This document shows, one piece after another, positions 17,893 to 24,375 of a stretch of 59,158 bases of DNA (positions are counted from its first letter, which is position 1; each line of letters opens with the position of its first letter). Under the pieces are notes generated by a model that did no database searches, was not told the origin of the DNA, and worked only from the letters and a program-made list of their open reading frames with translations. The DNA lies in assembly GCA_900544615.1 (NCBI GenBank), contig UQVS01000013.1:1-59158 (forward strand), written 5' to 3'. Made by a program: the position numbers and the translations under genes. The stretch comes from an uncultured Oscillibacter sp. (GTDB taxonomy: Bacteria > Bacillota > Clostridia > Oscillospirales > Oscillospiraceae).

Positions 17893-18288
17893 ATGAGTCT
17901 TGACGAACTGAAGGCCGCAGCGGTGGCCATGCTGGACCGGGCCTACTGCCCCTATTCCCATTTCCCGGTAGGGGCGGCGCTGGAATGTGCCGACGGCACG
18001 GTGTTCACCGGCTGCAACATTGAAAACGCCGTGTATCCCGTTGGTACCTGCGCCGAGCGCACCGCCATGAGCAAGGCCGTCAGCGAGGGACACACCGATT
18101 TTGTCCGCATCGTGATCGCTGGCCGCAGCGAGGATTATTGCTATCCCTGCGGTATGTGCCGCCAGTTCATGAAGGAATTTGCCCCGGATATGCAGGTGAT
18201 CTGCCTGAACGGCAAAGGGGACGCGCTGGAGCTGACTCTCCGCGATCTGCTGCCCTACGGCTTTGACAGCACCTTCCTGCCCCGGTGA
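17893..18288 (+). CDS. cdd: Cytidine deaminase
   Basis: A 131-residue zinc enzyme that turns cytidine and deoxycytidine into uridine and deoxyuridine in pyrimidine salvage. The motif CAERTA (about residue 53) carries the catalytic Glu and first zinc Cys, and PCGMCRQ (about residue 86) carries the other two Cys. YCPYSHFPVGAAL and CNIENA are the substrate loops. Length is typical of the small tetrameric form. GGGAGG precedes the ATG. It may be co-transcribed with the deacetylase gene 22 bases upstream; no functional link is implied. Confidence 0.95.
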   Translation: MSLDELKAAAVAMLDRAYCPYSHFPVGAALECADGTVFTGCNIENAVYPVGTCAERTAMSKAVSEGHTDFVRIVIAGRSEDYCYPCGMCRQFMKEFAPDMQVICLNGKGDALELTLRDLLPYGFDSTFLPR

Positions 18289-18323
18289 CGGCGCACTCGC
18301 AATTCTGGCACCGCTGATTGAAA

Positions 18324-18362
18324 CCTGCCTGCCGCCCGGAAATTTTTCGGGCGGCAGGCAGG
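18324..18362. repeat. Perfect 15-base inverted repeat downstream of cdd
   Basis: CCTGCCTGCCGCCCG (18324-18338) and its exact complement (18348-18362) enclose the 9-base loop GAAATTTTT. There is no T-run after the stem, so it is not a classical terminator; the T-run is in the loop. It could be a processing or stability hairpin of the cdd transcript. Confidence 0.7.
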
Positions 18363-18392
18363 TCCCGTATGTGCGCCGCGTCCTGAAAACGC

Positions 18393-18421
18393 TTGACAGC
18401 AGGCGGAATCCCGCGTTTAAT
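18393..18421 (+). promoter_or_regulatory. Sigma-A promoter of comF
   Basis: TTGACA at 18393-18398, a 17-base spacer, and TTTAAT at 18416-18421, about 45 bases before the start of comF. Confidence 0.8.
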
Positions 18422-18465
18422 AAAAGCGTATCGTGTCCTATTTTGCAAAAATCCGGGTGATTGCC

Positions 18466-19176
18466 ATGAAAAAGCTGACGGAAACCATCCTGAACCTTGT
18501 TTTCCCGCCGAAATGCCCGTTCTGCGGCAAAGTTCTGGACGCTGTGGGCGTCTGCCCGCCGTGCGAAAAGGCGCTGCCGTGGATCCCGGAGGAACAGGCG
18601 GTGCTTTCGGAGGGGGATCTGACCTGCGCCGCGCCTCTCTGGTATGAGGGGAACGTGCGGGAAGCCCTGCTGCGCCTGAAATTCCGGGGCGGCTCCGCTT
18701 TGGCGGAGCCTTTGGGCGAGCTGTTGGCCCAATGTGCGGCGGAGCAATTCGGCGGGGAATTTGACACGGTGACCTGGGTGCCGGTGAGCCGGAAGCGGCT
18801 GAAAAGGCGGGGCTATGACCAGTCCCGTCTGCTGGCAGAGGCGGCCTGCCGCCGCTGGGACACAAGGCCAGTTCGCCTGCTGACAAAGATACAGGATAAT
18901 CCGGCCCAGTCCGGGCTGCGGAATGAAGCCGCCCGGCGGGTCAATGTGCTGGGCGTTTATGACCCGGCAGAGTCGGAGACGATCCGCGGCCGCCGGATTT
19001 TGCTGATCGACGATATCTGCACCACCGGCGCGACCCTGCGGGAATGTGTCCGTGTCCTGCGGGATAACGGAGCCGCAGCTGTCCTCTGCCTGACGGTGGC
19101 AAAAACGCCAAACAACGAGAAAAAGGAAAAAAATTCACAGATAGTGTCTTGCAATCAGGGAAACACACAAGTATAA
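18466..19176 (+). CDS. comF: ComF-family phosphoribosyltransferase-like protein
   Basis: A protein of about 236 residues linked to DNA uptake and recombination. The N-terminus has two zinc-type pairs, CPFCGKV and CPPCEKA. The C-terminal phosphoribosyltransferase fold has RRGYDQSRLLAEA and the PRPP-binding loop RILLIDDICTTGATLRECVR (about residue 182). The ATG at 18466 matches the usual ComF start; the frame is open to 18433 without a better site, and the ribosome binding site is weak. The C-terminal tail (KKEKNSQ) is polar and probably disordered. Confidence 0.88.
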   Translation: MKKLTETILNLVFPPKCPFCGKVLDAVGVCPPCEKALPWIPEEQAVLSEGDLTCAAPLWYEGNVREALLRLKFRGGSALAEPLGELLAQCAAEQFGGEFDTVTWVPVSRKRLKRRGYDQSRLLAEAACRRWDTRPVRLLTKIQDNPAQSGLRNEAARRVNVLGVYDPAESETIRGRRILLIDDICTTGATLRECVRVLRDNGAAAVLCLTVAKTPNNEKKEKNSQIVSCNQGNTQV

Positions 19177-19249
19177 TAAAAAATGTATGATTGTGTGTTG
19201 AAAAACCGCTTATAATATGTTTGCAGAAAGTGCAGCGAGGTGTCAAACT

Positions 19250-20275
19250 ATGGCGATTGCAAAAGATATCGGTATCGATCTGGGTACTGCTTCTGTTCTG
19301 GTATATGTAAAGGGAAAGGGCGTTGTCCTCAACGAGCCTTCTGTGGTGGCAATGGATAAAACCACCGGCAAGCTCCTGAAGGTGGGTACGGACGCGCAGG
19401 CCATGCTGGGCCGTACCCCCGGCAACATCATTGCCATCCGTCCCCTGCGGGAAGGCGTGATCTCCGACTATGATATGACGGAGCGGATGCTCAAGGAGTT
19501 TATCCACAAGGTGGCAGGCTTCTCTTTCTTTAAGCCGCGGGTGATCATCTGCGTTCCCTCCGGCATCACGGAAGTCGAGGAGCGTGCCGTCATTGACGCG
19601 GGCATTCAGGCCGGCGCCCGGAAGGTGTATCTCATTGAGGAGCCTGTGGCCGCCGCCATTGGCGCGGGCATCGACATTACCCAGCCCGACGGACACATGG
19701 TGGTGGATATCGGCGGCGGCACGGCGGATATTGCCGTGATCTCCCTCAGCGGCGTGGTGGAATCCGCGTCCATCAAGATCGCAGGCGACCAGCTGAACGA
19801 GGCTGTGGTGAAGTATATGCGCCGCAAGCACAATCTGCTGGTGGGCGAGCGTACCGCCGAGGAAATGAAAAAGCAGATCGGCTGTGTCTTCCCCAAGGAT
19901 GAGGAGGAGACCATGGACGTCAAGGGCCGCTGCCTGCTGACAGGACTTCCCAAGGTGGTAACGGTCAGCTCCACGGAGATGATGGATGCCTTTGAGGAGC
20001 CTGTGGAGCGGATCATGGAAGCCATTCATTCCGTGCTGGAGCGGACGCCCCCGGAGCTGGTGGCGGACGTGTCCACCAACGGCATCATCATGACCGGCGG
20101 TGGCAGCCTTGTATACGGCTTTGATAAGCTGGTTTCTGCCCGTACCGGCATCCACACCACGGTGGCGGAGGACGCCATTTCCTGCGTGGTGTTGGGTACA
20201 GGCAAGAGTCTGGACTCCCTGAACTCCATGCAGGACGGCACCATGAACCTGAGCCGCCGCAAGCAGATGACCTGA
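19250..20275 (+). CDS. mreB: Rod-shape-determining actin homologue (MreB/Mbl family)
   Basis: A 341-residue cytoskeletal ATPase that forms membrane-bound filaments guiding wall synthesis. The actin-fold nucleotide motifs are all present: DIGIDLGTASVLVYVKGKGV (phosphate 1), VVDIGGGTADIAVISL (phosphate 2) and GIIMTGGGSLVYGFDKL (adenosine). The start at 19250 is set by homologues; the upstream codons to 19217 lie in the leader. TATAAT at 19211-19216 is the likely -10. mreC and mreD do not follow, so this is a stand-alone paralogue of the Mbl/MreBH kind rather than the mre-operon copy. Confidence 0.92.
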   Translation: MAIAKDIGIDLGTASVLVYVKGKGVVLNEPSVVAMDKTTGKLLKVGTDAQAMLGRTPGNIIAIRPLREGVISDYDMTERMLKEFIHKVAGFSFFKPRVIICVPSGITEVEERAVIDAGIQAGARKVYLIEEPVAAAIGAGIDITQPDGHMVVDIGGGTADIAVISLSGVVESASIKIAGDQLNEAVVKYMRRKHNLLVGERTAEEMKKQIGCVFPKDEEETMDVKGRCLLTGLPKVVTVSSTEMMDAFEEPVERIMEAIHSVLERTPPELVADVSTNGIIMTGGGSLVYGFDKLVSARTGIHTTVAEDAISCVVLGTGKSLDSLNSMQDGTMNLSRRKQMT

Positions 20276-20298
20276 GTAGGAATATGTAGATCCATAAG

Positions 20299-20326
20299 AC
20301 TATCCCCCGGCTTGCCGGGGGATAGT
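20299..20326 (+). terminator. Probable terminator of the mreB paralogue
   Basis: Twelve-base stem (20299-20310 and 20315-20326) with loop CTTG. The sequence after it (TCGTCAAAA) is not T-rich, so termination efficiency is uncertain. Confidence 0.6.
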
Positions 20327-20423
20327 TCGTCAAAAGGGAGAAAATAAGCTGCATTGTTGCAAAAGCGACTGCGCGGCTGCCTGAATTCGGGCATATGATA
20401 GAAAAAACACAATGTGAGGGTTT

Positions 20424-21830
20424 ATGCTGACATTTAAAAGCATCACGGCGCGGGACGCGGCAACGCTGCGGCGCTACTATGAGAACTGCGACTACGCGCT
20501 GTGCGAATATTCCGCCGGTGTGAAATTCATGTGGCGGAATTCGCTGCACTATACATGGACGGAAGCGGCAGGCTGCCTGATCGTCCGCTGCGAAAGCGAG
20601 GGGCGAGTGTCTTTCGATTACCCGGTGGCCGGGCCGGAGGGGGATGAAGAAGCCGCCCTGTCCGCCATTGAGTCCTACTGTATCGAACACGGCATCCAGC
20701 CGGAAATTTCGATCGTCCCCGAAAAAAAAGCGCCCATTTTGCTGGCGCGCTATCCCTATGTGCGGGTGAGCAACATCCGCACATGGCAGGACTATCTCTA
20801 CTACAAAGAAGATCTTCAGCTGTTTACCGGGCGGCGCTATTCCGGCCAGCGGAATCATATCAAGAAATTCCGAAAACAGTGGCCGGACGCGGAATTCCGT
20901 CCCATCAGCGCCAAGGCGGACGCTGCTGCCATTCAGCAGTTCTGGGCAGATTTTGAAGCAGAATTTCCCAAGGACAGCAGCGGCAAGGCAATGACGGAGC
21001 TGGCGCTGTCCAAAAAGATGATGTCCATGCCGGATAAGCCGTGGATCCTCCGTGGCGGTATGTTTGACGGAGACAAGCTGATTGCTCTGTCCCTCTGCGA
21101 AAAGTGCGGGGAAACGCTCATCATCCATATTGAAAAGGCGCTCTACTCCTATACCGGCGTTTATCCCGCCATGGTGCAGGCGGAAGTGGAAGCCTTTGGG
21201 GAAGGCTGCACATGGGTCAACCGGGAAGACGACGCCGGCGACCGGGGACTGCGGACATCCAAGCTGCAATATGGCCCGGCCAAGCTGGCGGCCAAATACC
21301 ATTTCCTGCCTCAGAACGAGCTGCTGCGGCACGTGGCGGAGATCCCGGAACTGAAAACGGAGCGGCTGACGCTTTCTGCTATCACGGAGGCGGATATCCC
21401 CGCCTACAACGTGTTGGTGTTGGACGGCGACCGGAATCGCTGGTGGGGCTATGACGATGTGGGCGGTCTGGGCGCGCCTGTGACGGAGCGCAGCTTTTAC
21501 GATGTGGCAGAGCATGATTTTGAAAAACGTCTGGCGGTGAATTTTGCCGTCCGTCTGGATGGGAAACTCATCGGGGAAGCAGTGCTTTACAATTTCGATT
21601 ACCGGGGCGGTGCGGAGCTTGGCTGCCGGATCGATAAAGCTTATGCCGGAAACGGCTACGGCACCGAGGCTTTCCAGGCTGCGGCGGAATGGGGACTGTA
21701 TCAGGTGAACCTCAGCCGGGTGGTGGCCAAGTGCTATAGGGAGAACGAGGCCTCCTACAAAATGCTCTCCTCCTGTATGCGCCGCAGCGGAGAGGATGAC
21801 ACGTTCTTTTACTTTGAAAAACTGGTGTAA
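20424..21830 (+). CDS. DUF2156 (lysyltransferase-like)-GNAT acetyltransferase fusion
   Basis: A 468-residue two-domain protein. Residues 1-300 match the DUF2156 fold, itself a double GNAT fold related to the phosphatidylglycerol lysyltransferase catalytic domain: DYLYYKEDLQLFTGRRYSGQ and RNHIKKFRKQWPDAEF are typical. Residues about 305-468 form a separate RimJ/RimL-type N-acetyltransferase beginning LKTERLTLSAITEADIPAYN, with the acetyl-CoA loop AYAGNGYGTEAFQAA. Single-domain DUF2156 proteins of about 300 residues are more usual. No membrane segment is seen, so it is not a full MprF. The substrate is unknown. Confidence 0.85.
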   Translation: MLTFKSITARDAATLRRYYENCDYALCEYSAGVKFMWRNSLHYTWTEAAGCLIVRCESEGRVSFDYPVAGPEGDEEAALSAIESYCIEHGIQPEISIVPEKKAPILLARYPYVRVSNIRTWQDYLYYKEDLQLFTGRRYSGQRNHIKKFRKQWPDAEFRPISAKADAAAIQQFWADFEAEFPKDSSGKAMTELALSKKMMSMPDKPWILRGGMFDGDKLIALSLCEKCGETLIIHIEKALYSYTGVYPAMVQAEVEAFGEGCTWVNREDDAGDRGLRTSKLQYGPAKLAAKYHFLPQNELLRHVAEIPELKTERLTLSAITEADIPAYNVLVLDGDRNRWWGYDDVGGLGAPVTERSFYDVAEHDFEKRLAVNFAVRLDGKLIGEAVLYNFDYRGGAELGCRIDKAYAGNGYGTEAFQAAAEWGLYQVNLSRVVAKCYRENEASYKMLSSCMRRSGEDDTFFYFEKLV

Positions 21831-21866
21831 GGAAGCCCTTTCTCCCCGGCATTTGTATGGCTGTTA

Positions 21867-21903
21867 AAAAGATGTCTCCGGCTTTGCGACGGAGACATCT
21901 TTT
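21867..21903. terminator. Bidirectional terminator between the fusion gene and sigK
   Basis: Stem AAAAGATGTCTCCG (21867-21880) with its complement (21890-21903), 9-base loop. A- and T-runs on either side let it serve both converging genes. Confidence 0.9.
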
Positions 21904-22603
21904 ATTTTGCGCCGCCGACCGGCTTTTCCAATTCTGCGCGGAGCTTTTCCAGCGCCCGCTTTTCGATTCGGGAAACGTAGCTCCTGCTGATGCCGAAGGT
22001 GGACGCGATTTCCCGCTGCGTCAGCGGAATCGTTCCGCCAAGGCCGTACCGCAGACGAATGACTTCCGCCTCCCGCCGGGTGAGGCACTGATACACCAGC
22101 TGCCGCAGGCGCAAGGCGCTGTCCCGGTCGTAGAGATCCTCCAGCATGGTGTCGTCTACGCCGATGACGTCCATGAGCTGCAAAGAGTTGCCGTCCCGGT
22201 CGGATTCAATGGACTCCGAAAGGGAAACCTCTCCTTGCAGCTTCTTTTGGCTGCGGAAGTGCATCAGGATCTCATTTTCAATACATCTTGCCGCATAGGT
22301 CGCCAGACGCGCTCCTTTTGCCGGGTCAAAGCTGGAAATGCCCTTGATGAGTCCGATGGTCCCGATGGAGATCAGATCGTCCTGATCGACGCTTTGGGCA
22401 TAGTATTTCTTTACGATGTGCGCGACCAGACGCAGATTGTGTTCGATCAGTGTGTTCCGGGCTTCCGGGTCGCCCTGAGCCAGACGATCCAGACATTCCC
22501 GCTCCTCCGCGGCGGACAATGGCCGCGGAAACGAGCTGCCCCGTTCCAGACGCAGAGAAAAAAGAAGCGTATTGGCCAGCAGCATCAGCGCGGTAGAGAT
22601 CAT
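21902..22603 (-). CDS. sigK: RNA polymerase sporulation sigma factor SigK
   Basis: A 233-residue late mother-cell sigma factor. The first 20 or so residues are the hydrophobic pro-sequence (ISTALMLLANTLLFSL). Region 2 follows (LIEHNLRLVAHIVKKY, DLISIGTIGLIKGISSFDPA, ATYAARCIENEILM), then region 4 with a clear HTH (TQREIASTFGISRSYVSRIE). The ATG at 22603 is preferred because AGGAGG lies eight bases upstream; the GTG at 22612 overlaps it. The gene is continuous, so no skin-type element splits it. Activation would need removal of the pro-sequence by an SpoIVFB-type protease, which is not in the window. Confidence 0.95.
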   Translation of the reverse strand: MISTALMLLANTLLFSLRLERGSSFPRPLSAAEERECLDRLAQGDPEARNTLIEHNLRLVAHIVKKYYAQSVDQDDLISIGTIGLIKGISSFDPAKGARLATYAARCIENEILMHFRSQKKLQGEVSLSESIESDRDGNSLQLMDVIGVDDTMLEDLYDRDSALRLRQLVYQCLTRREAEVIRLRYGLGGTIPLTQREIASTFGISRSYVSRIEKRALEKLRAELEKPVGGAK

Positions 22604-22709
22604 ACGCACCACCTCCTGTTCACCTTTATGTGAAAAGGGGAAGTCCTTATGCCATGCGAACAGGCGCTGCCGCCAAATCGGGCAGACGGGGGTACATAGC
22701 GAAGAACTA

Positions 22710-22748
22710 AAAATTCAAGGCAGCTCCCGCAAAGGAGCTGCCTTTTTT
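22710..22748. terminator. Bidirectional terminator between sigK and the tail-collar gene
   Basis: AAGGCAGCTCC (22717-22727) pairs with GGAGCTGCCTT (22734-22744), with T6 to the right. On the minus strand, where it would end the collar gene, it is followed by GAATTTTTAG. Confidence 0.8.
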
Positions 22749-22769
22749 CCCTGCAAAGCAAAACCTGTG

Positions 22770-23177
22770 TTACAGCTTCATGATATAACACGGGGCATAG
22801 TAGGGAGGGCGGTTATCATGGGTGGAGCCGTCTTTCTCATAAGCCCAAAGATCTTCCACCCAGTTGCCGCCGGTATGGTTGAACTGCTTCAGCGTTTCGC
22901 TGGCTGCGCCGCCGGTATCGCCTACGGCGTAGCTGCCGCCTGCACCCACCAGAAACCGCCCCCGCAGATCCGGAGTGCCGTTGCTGCCGTTGCACAAGGC
23001 CCAGCCAGCGGGCAGTGCGTCCGCTGCGCCGCTCCACAGGCAAATAAGACCTGTGGGAATGACGGCGGCAATGGCATCGTCGATTTTCAGATTGTCTGCA
23101 TTGAACTCCTCCATTAAGATTCGGTCGCTTTTGACCCATTGGTTCAGCTGATAATTGGCTGTTTTCTGCGTTGACAT
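22770..23177 (-). CDS. Orphan phage-tail-collar domain protein
   Basis: A 135-residue protein centred on a tail-collar (microcystin-dependent-protein-like) domain: IPTGLICLWSGAADALPAGW, ALCNGSNGTPDLRGRFLVGA and a C-terminal RPPYYAPCYIMKL, the usual PPYYxxxYIxK ending. The first 35 residues (NQWVKSDRILMEEFNADNLK) resemble the head of tail-fibre-like proteins. AGGAGGG lies six bases before the ATG at 23177. No other phage gene is near; it sits between sigK and recO with its own hairpins, so it may be a prophage relic or a recruited adhesin-like protein. Confidence 0.8.
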   Translation of the reverse strand: MSTQKTANYQLNQWVKSDRILMEEFNADNLKIDDAIAAVIPTGLICLWSGAADALPAGWALCNGSNGTPDLRGRFLVGAGGSYAVGDTGGAASETLKQFNHTGGNWVEDLWAYEKDGSTHDNRPPYYAPCYIMKL

Positions 23178-23199
23178 ATGGATCCCTCCTGTATTCCCG

Positions 23200-23222
23200 A
23201 AATAAACGCTGCGCGTTTATTT
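23200..23222. repeat. Perfect 10-base inverted repeat upstream of the tail-collar gene
   Basis: AAATAAACGC-TGC-GCGTTTATTT, centred 34 bases upstream of the collar-gene ATG. It could be an operator or a leader hairpin on the minus strand; no T-run follows on either strand. Confidence 0.65.
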
Positions 23223-23276
23223 ATCCCCTCCCGGCGGCTGCCTGCGGCATGGTTTGATGCACCGCTTTCCGCTTGC

Positions 23277-23304
23277 TTGCAAAAATTTCGTTGTATGCTA
23301 TACT
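23277..23304 (+). promoter_or_regulatory. Sigma-A promoter of yqzL-recO
   Basis: TTGCAA at 23277-23282, a 16-base spacer and an extended -10 TGCTATACT ending at 23304. Confidence 0.75.
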
Positions 23305-23429
23305 GATAAAGAACAGACCTGCCAGATGCGTTTGCCCTTGTCAGCCGACGGCATCATTGGGAAACCGAAACTTTCCAGCCATAAACCACGCCCCGCAGTA
23401 CAGACTATTGTCGAGGGGAGGTCTGCGGC

Positions 23430-23519
23430 ATGGAAAGCCCTTCGTTCTGGACGCTGTTTCTGGACACCGGGGATCCGATGGCCTATCTGCTGTTCCGCTC
23501 CGGGGAAACCGGGGACTGA
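23430..23519 (+). CDS. yqzL: YqzL-like small protein
   Basis: A 29-residue peptide (MESPSFWTLFLDTGDPMAYL then LFRSGETGD) behind GGGGAGG, 41 bases upstream of recO. Small YqzL-family proteins in this position share a [F/W]xxFxxTGxxxAYLLF core, and the same pattern is visible here. Their role is unknown, but the synteny with recO in Firmicutes is well established. The call rests on pattern and position because the peptide is so short. Confidence 0.7.
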   Translation: MESPSFWTLFLDTGDPMAYLLFRSGETGD

Positions 23520-23560
23520 TTTTCGGAGACGGCGCGTCTCCGTACATAGGTGGTGAGAGC

Positions 23561-24328
23561 ATGGCTGCCGGGCCGTACCTTGTGACCCGTGGAATCGTCC
23601 TGCGGGACACCGACACACGGGATGCCGATAAGATCCTGACCCTCCTGACGGCAGAGCAGGGGAAAATCGCCGTCATCGCCCGCGGTGCCCGCCGCAAGGG
23701 CTGCAAATTTGCCGCCTGCGCCCAGCCGCTGGCCTATTCCGAGTGGACGCTCCACAAAAAAGGGCAGTGGTATTACGCCAATGAAGGCTCCACCATCGAG
23801 CTGTTCAACGGCCTGCGGTCGGAACTGGACGCCATGGCGCTTGGGTTCTATCTGGCGGAGCTGACGGAGGGCGTCATCACGGAGGAATCCCCACAGCAGG
23901 AGCTGCTGAGCCTTCTGCTGAACGGCCTGTATGCTATTTCCACTTTACACAAGCCCCTGCCGCTGGTGAAGGCGGCCTTTGAGTGCCGGCTGCTGTGTCT
24001 GGCGGGTTACGAGCCGCTGGCGGATGCCTGCGCCTACTGCGGCAGGCCGGAGCCGGAGCAGCCCTGCTTTGACGTACTGCAAGGGGTGCTTCATTGCAGA
24101 GGCTGCGGAGAACGGGGCGGGCAGTCTTTTCCCCTGTGCCGGGACTCGCTGGCCGCTTTGCGGCACATTGTTTACGGCGACCCCAAGCGGCTGTACTCCT
24201 TTACGCTGGGGGCGGATGCCCAGAAGCGGCTGTCCGCCGCTGCCGAGGCCTTCGTTTCCGCCCAGTTGGAGCGGGGGTTCAAAACGCTGGATTTTTATAA
24301 GAGCGTGCGCTGTATGGTGTCGAAATAG
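23561..24328 (+). CDS. recO: DNA repair protein RecO
   Basis: A 255-residue mediator that helps load RecA on SSB-coated single strands in the RecFOR pathway. It has the N-terminal OB fold (VTRGIVLRDTDTRDADKILT, LTAEQGKIAVIARGARRKGC) and the central zinc knuckle CAYCGRPE with CRGCGERGGQSFPL. The start at 23561 follows AGGTGGTGAG and gives the usual MxxxYLVTRGIVL opening; the frame is open upstream only as a shadow. The short spacing to yqzL suggests one transcript, perhaps reading into mutS2 47 bases downstream. Confidence 0.93.
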   Translation: MAAGPYLVTRGIVLRDTDTRDADKILTLLTAEQGKIAVIARGARRKGCKFAACAQPLAYSEWTLHKKGQWYYANEGSTIELFNGLRSELDAMALGFYLAELTEGVITEESPQQELLSLLLNGLYAISTLHKPLPLVKAAFECRLLCLAGYEPLADACAYCGRPEPEQPCFDVLQGVLHCRGCGERGGQSFPLCRDSLAALRHIVYGDPKRLYSFTLGADAQKRLSAAAEAFVSAQLERGFKTLDFYKSVRCMVSK

Positions 24329-24375
24329 GATACAAAATGTAATATACACAACCCTCAATACATTTAGGAGCGAAT

